Shown: piece after piece, positions 30,793 through 34,066 of the stretch
Layout: each line of letters begins with the position of its first letter
How positions within the stretch are numbered: the first letter of the stretch is position 1
Assembly: GCA_017476165.1 (NCBI GenBank)
Contig: JAFVDR010000120.1
Coordinates: forward strand, 1 to 34,066
Source of the DNA: Treponema sp.
GTDB lineage: Bacteria; Spirochaetota; Spirochaetia; Treponematales; Treponemataceae
DNA: 34,066 nucleotides
Direction of reading: 5' to 3'
Notes under the pieces: model-generated
The model's input: only the letters and a program-made list of their open reading frames with translations
Database searches by the model: none
Told to the model about the DNA's origin: nothing
Position numbers and translations under genes: made by a program

Positions 30793-32019
30793 ATGGTAAT
30801 TAAACCAATGATTCGCAGCAATATCTGCATAAACTCACACCCAGTAGGATGTGCAAAAGAAACAGAGAGACAAATTGCCTATGCACGTGCACAAAAGGCA
30901 AAGCGTGCAATAAAAACAGTAAAAGAGGGTGGCAACGGTCCGAAAACAGTGCTGGTGCTGGGATGCTCAACAGGCTACGGTCTTGGAAGCAGGATCACAG
31001 CTGCATTTGAATATGGAGCCGACACTATTGGAGTTTCCTTTGAAAAGGAAGCCTCGGACAAGCGTGGAGGAACTCCTGGATGGTACAACAACAAGGCTTT
31101 CGATCGGGAAGCACAGAAAGAAGGTTTGCAGACTGTCACCATCAATGCCGATGCATACAGCGATGAATGCCGCCAGACTGTCATTGAGCAGGTAAAGGCG
31201 TGGGGCAGGAAATTTGACCTTATCATATACAGCCTTGCAAGCCCCGTCCGCACGGATCCTGACACAAAGGTCATGTACCGCTCTGTCATCAAGCCAGTAG
31301 GCAAGCCGTACGGAGGAGCAGCCCTTGACATGATGACGGGAAAGCTTTCCGAAATGACGGCAGAACCTGCAGAAGGGGATGAAATTCCAAACACAGTAAA
31401 GGTCATGGGCGGAGAAGACTGGGAACGCTGGCTCAAACAGTTATCCGAAGCAGACGTTCTTGCACAGGGCTGCAGAACGGTTGCCTATTCATACATCGGT
31501 CCAAAGCTGTCACATCCTATCTACCGCGACGGAACAATCGGTGCTGCAAAAAAAGATTTGGAAGAACGTGCTCACAACATCGACAAAGCACTGAAGACCA
31601 TTGGCGGTGCAGCATACGTCAGTGTAAACAAGGGGCTCATTACTCGCTCTTCTTCCGTTATTCCTATCATTGCCCTGTATCTTGGCGCACTGTTCAAGGT
31701 CATGAAGGCAAAGGGAACTCACGAAGGTTGCATTGAGCAGATGGAGCGTCTGTTTGCAGAACGCCTGTACACGGGAGCAAACAATGGAGCTGGAAACGTT
31801 CCTGTTGACAGTGAAAACAGAATCCGCATTGACGACTGGGAGCTTGCAGACGATGTTCAGGCAGAAGTAGACAAAATCATGCCGAACATAACGGAAGCAA
31901 ATGTTGAACAGTCCATAGACCTTGCAGGAATCCGCCACGACTTCCTTGCCATCAATGGCTTTGATGTAGAAGGCGTTGATTATGCAAAAGACGTTGTAGA
32001 TTTAACCAGCATCGACTAA
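30793..32019 (+). CDS. fabV: trans-2-enoyl-CoA/ACP reductase (FabV/Ter family)
   Basis: A 408-residue NAD(P)H-dependent reductase that converts trans-2-enoyl-ACP or -CoA to the saturated acyl form, the last step of each fatty-acid elongation cycle or of butyryl-CoA formation. The NADH-binding loop is LVLGCSTGYGLGSR (55-67). The catalytic tyrosine and lysine follow the family's Y-X8-K pattern (Y244 and K253) in IYRDGTIGAAKK, preceded by AYSYIGPKLSH. The family-typical RSNICINSHPVGC opens the protein. I use ATG 30793 because AGGAG lies 6 bp upstream; the 10 residues read in frame before it are not conserved-looking. Ter of Treponema denticola is a studied relative. The product should be cytoplasmic and functional. 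Confidence 0.95.
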   Translation: MVIKPMIRSNICINSHPVGCAKETERQIAYARAQKAKRAIKTVKEGGNGPKTVLVLGCSTGYGLGSRITAAFEYGADTIGVSFEKEASDKRGGTPGWYNNKAFDREAQKEGLQTVTINADAYSDECRQTVIEQVKAWGRKFDLIIYSLASPVRTDPDTKVMYRSVIKPVGKPYGGAALDMMTGKLSEMTAEPAEGDEIPNTVKVMGGEDWERWLKQLSEADVLAQGCRTVAYSYIGPKLSHPIYRDGTIGAAKKDLEERAHNIDKALKTIGGAAYVSVNKGLITRSSSVIPIIALYLGALFKVMKAKGTHEGCIEQMERLFAERLYTGANNGAGNVPVDSENRIRIDDWELADDVQAEVDKIMPNITEANVEQSIDLAGIRHDFLAINGFDVEGVDYAKDVVDLTSID

Positions 32020-32031
32020 CATTTCTCTCAT

Positions 32032-32090
32032 AAAAAAGAGACCGTTTGCAGGACAGTGCACCACAGTGTGCTTTGCAAACGGTCTTTTTT
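32032..32090. terminator. bidirectional intrinsic terminator
   Basis: AGACCGTTTGCA (32039-32050) and TGCAAACGGTCT (32074-32085) form a perfect 12-bp stem. T runs follow on both strands, so it serves fabV and the convergent outer-membrane gene. Confidence 0.9.
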
Positions 32091-32131
32091 ATTGCCCCTC
32101 GTGCAGGCATTTGATTTTTGCATGGTTTTAG

Positions 32132-32169
32132 TAGTCCTGGGCTAATAGTCCTGGACTAATAGTCCAATG
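32132..32169. repeat. 14-bp tandem duplication at the end of the OMP gene
   Basis: TAGTCCTGGGCTAA (32132-32145), TAGTCCTGGACTAA (32146-32159) and a partial copy from 32160 lie head to tail. They repeat the last two sense codons and stop of the minus-strand gene, so the extra copies lie beyond the stop. Confidence 0.7.
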
Positions 32170-33382
32170 ACAGCGTAAATATGACACCGAGCAGGATTGT
32201 CGGCAAATCTTTCGTCGAGTTGAATGTGGTTTTATAGGTATAGCTTGCCCCTCCATAAATAATGGGGGCAATAAATGTCATGGTAACGTGCGAGAATGTA
32301 TCGAGCGACAGACTCGGAATAAAATAGCCGGAGTTTTCGTCGAGATTCAGGTACCACTGCGTGGCAACGGAAATGTCAGACTTGGCAATGTGCCGCCATA
32401 CAAAGGTCAGGGCAAGATTGTTACTACGCTTTGCATCAATGACCGTTTCGCTCGATCTGGAATCATAAATGAACTGATATTCGGCAACAAAGCCTATCTT
32501 GCCCATGTTTTCCGTAGACCACAGGCGGCTAAAGCCCCCGACAAACTTAGCGTACGATACATCTTCAAAACTGCCGCGAGGAGTATGCACTTTGCCCCAC
32601 AGATTTATGTGGTTCCCAAAGATATCTGTCGTAATTTCAACACCAAAGGCTGGCTGCATAGCCTTTGTATCGGCAGAAGCCCATTTCCTTCCGAACAACT
32701 TTATGGAAAGCGGTCCCAGCGGATATTCAATGGCACCTGCATAGGACAGATACTTTGAACTCAAGTCGTCAACATTACTGCTTTTGTACATGCCCATTGC
32801 CTGAATTTGACCGCGCCCGATGGGAATCGTAAAAATGGCATCAAAGCGTTTGGTTGCTTCATGCTCCGTGTTAAACAGAACCGTTACGTCATCAGCTTCG
32901 TCATCAAGAATGTTTGTATCGAACAACAGGGAGTTTCCCCAGCTTGTAGCCGTTGCACCTGCCGTTATGTACATAAAGTCTTCCAGAATATAGTCAAAAT
33001 AAAGCTGGTCAATGGTTATTTCAAAATTAGGGAATGAAGTGTATACCTGCCCTTTTACGGAAATGTCTTTTGCCGGGCGGGCTGTAAAACCGAGATAGTT
33101 TTCAAAAGAAGCAAACGGCATCAATGCATCATCGGGATATATCTTGCCGACAAGCCCCATAGATGCATTGAATGAACCGTACAGCTTGATGTTCTGCAGC
33201 AGGTCACTGGCAACCGGTGTTACTGCAGGAGGATCAGCCTGCACCTGTTCCTCCGGTACTTCGATATCTTCTGCCGATTCAAACATGCTGTCCACATCAA
33301 AGGAATCTTCTTCCTGAGCAAAAACAGCATGAGGCAAGAAAAAAATGCAAAGTGCCAGAAACAAGCAGCAGAACTGTCGCAT
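32156..33382 (-). CDS. outer-membrane beta-barrel protein
   Basis: A 408-residue exported protein. Residues 1-22 are a signal peptide (MRQFCCLFLALCIFFLPHAV, then FA-QEED). Residues 23-60 form an acidic, proline-rich linker (EDSFDVDSMFESAEDIEVPE). From residue 65 onward, amphipathic strands alternate with turns (LYGSFNASMGLVG, ISVKGQVYTSFPNFEITIDQ, ITAGATATSWGNSLLFD) to the C-terminal aromatic residue Y408 after LGVIFTLSLD, the usual barrel-insertion signal. About 14-16 strands would fit the length. No named family is recognised with confidence. It starts in the stop of the LolA-like gene (TAATG), so the two are co-translated, which is common where a LolA-like protein and a barrel protein belong to an envelope transport cluster. 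Confidence 0.78.
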   Translation of the reverse strand: MRQFCCLFLALCIFFLPHAVFAQEEDSFDVDSMFESAEDIEVPEEQVQADPPAVTPVASDLLQNIKLYGSFNASMGLVGKIYPDDALMPFASFENYLGFTARPAKDISVKGQVYTSFPNFEITIDQLYFDYILEDFMYITAGATATSWGNSLLFDTNILDDEADDVTVLFNTEHEATKRFDAIFTIPIGRGQIQAMGMYKSSNVDDLSSKYLSYAGAIEYPLGPLSIKLFGRKWASADTKAMQPAFGVEITTDIFGNHINLWGKVHTPRGSFEDVSYAKFVGGFSRLWSTENMGKIGFVAEYQFIYDSRSSETVIDAKRSNNLALTFVWRHIAKSDISVATQWYLNLDENSGYFIPSLSLDTFSHVTMTFIAPIIYGGASYTYKTTFNSTKDLPTILLGVIFTLSLDY

Positions 33383-34066
33383 TATTTACTGCTCATCATC
33401 TCTACATATTTCTTTGTATAGACAGTATTGCTCTGCTTTGCAAAAGAAACATTTGAAATGGATATCTGTGTCTGTTCATACTGCATCTTGTTATTGATTT
33501 TCTTGCCACGAAGATTATCAATGATAAGCATGCTGCTCGGAACAGAATGACCTTCAAATTTCTGGTACGAAGGAATGGCTGTTGTCCTTAAAAGCTGTCC
33601 GGAAAGGCTGTAATCTTCCTTTTTGCGAATAAGTCCATCATCTTCCGTAACCCACAGCTTTACTGATGGATAGTTTACATCGTCTACTTTTGCAACCAAG
33701 TCGAACACAACGCACTTGAGGCTTCCGAGTTTTTCCTTTGTTGCAGACTTAATCTTGTACTTGCCGCTATAATCCTGAGGAGTAAAGTCCGCAGTCGTTG
33801 CATTTGTTCCCTGAAGCTTTTCCTTGGAACTGGAGAATACAAACTGCTTGTCAGCCGGATCATAGAACCAGATGTTCTGGTCAAACTGAACGTAGCCCTT
33901 GCCCCTGTCAGAAGCAGGACCTGTCATGAGGATTGTATAGGATGAAGCGTCATCCCTTCTGTACATGACGGCAGTCTTTTCAGTCTTTCCCTGACCAGGC
34001 TTTTCCTGAACCAGCTTGTAGTTTGCAGCAAAGTCCGTTCCTTTGAATGCAGTTGAAGCATCCGTC
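33382..34066 (-). CDS. LolA-like outer-membrane lipoprotein-sorting family protein, N-terminus outside the window
   Basis: A frame open to the window edge; 227 residues are visible and the signal peptide lies beyond. The half-barrel of the LolA-like superfamily is readable: FAANYKLVQEKPGQGKTEKT, then SDRGKGYVQFDQNIWFYDPA, YKIKSATKEKLGSLKCVVFD and YPSVKLWVTEDDGLIRKKED, ending EGHSVPSSMLIIDNLRGKK. Many such proteins are annotated as outer-membrane lipoprotein-sorting proteins and occur with RND-type or ABC-type export genes. True LolA carries lipoproteins across the periplasm; this broader family may bind other lipids. It overlaps the downstream barrel gene by one base. Confidence 0.82.
   Translation of the reverse strand, partial: TDASTAFKGTDFAANYKLVQEKPGQGKTEKTAVMYRRDDASSYTILMTGPASDRGKGYVQFDQNIWFYDPADKQFVFSSSKEKLQGTNATTADFTPQDYSGKYKIKSATKEKLGSLKCVVFDLVAKVDDVNYPSVKLWVTEDDGLIRKKEDYSLSGQLLRTTAIPSYQKFEGHSVPSSMLIIDNLRGKKINNKMQYEQTQISISNVSFAKQSNTVYTKKYVEMMSSK

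Overview
The window looks like a chromosomal segment of a host-associated spirochaete of the genus Treponema. The reasons are the fabV-type trans-2-enoyl-CoA reductase, the diderm complement (several lipoproteins, a LolA-like protein, a beta-barrel protein), the anaerobe-type Fe-S enzymes and a moderate GC content with frequent GCA/TGC codons. The genus is inferred from protein resemblance. No rRNA or tRNA gene was recognised.

Layout. (1) 1-489 is the 3' end of carB. (2) 490 to about 5370 is an accessory stretch. It holds a WYL-domain regulator, two AT-rich genes of unknown function that overlap each other (1802-3432), a 3'-truncated IS4-family transposase, a decayed nuclease-like fragment, a 23-bp tandem repeat and a short fragment resembling the end of carB. 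(3) 5371-11580 (minus) is gltB-gltD, glutamate synthase. Its leader region has a palindrome over the -35 box, a strong terminator and a 15-bp hairpin. (4) 11934-12959 (minus) is an aldo/keto reductase with a ferredoxin-like tail. (5) 13064-15142 (plus) is an HD-domain protein coupled to an ATP-grasp enzyme. (6) 15290-18442 is a secreted VIT/vWA/TPR/DUF2135 protein. (7) 18542-20650 is an NhaC-type antiporter with a coiled-coil partner. (8) 21081-27472 is a fructoside locus: a LacI-type regulator (plus) divergent from two ABC permeases, a solute-binding lipoprotein and a GH32 fructosidase (minus). (9) 27473-28240 holds a broken Fe-S membrane protein gene, a 21-bp tandem repeat and a structured leader. 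(10) 28241-30644 is a four-gene envelope operon (CsgG-like lipoprotein, small lipoprotein, DUF4810, DUF799/GNA1162-like). (11) 30793-32019 is fabV. (12) 32156-34066 (minus) is a LolA-like protein followed by an outer-membrane beta-barrel protein.

How the genes fit together. The GH32 locus forms a regulated import-and-cleavage unit for a fructose-containing sugar, but its ATPase must be encoded elsewhere. gltBD makes glutamate and fabV completes fatty-acid elongation. The envelope operon and the LolA/OMP pair belong to outer-membrane biology. Many transcription units start with a hairpin leader, often carrying a GGCAAC/GTTGCC or CTCTAAAAAC core, which may be a dispersed repeat family or a shared regulatory element.

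The best candidates for something undescribed are the two-gene module at 1802-3432 with its WYL neighbour, the HD/ATP-grasp pair, the gltB leader and the recurring hairpins. All functional statements come from reading motifs by eye. No database search was run.
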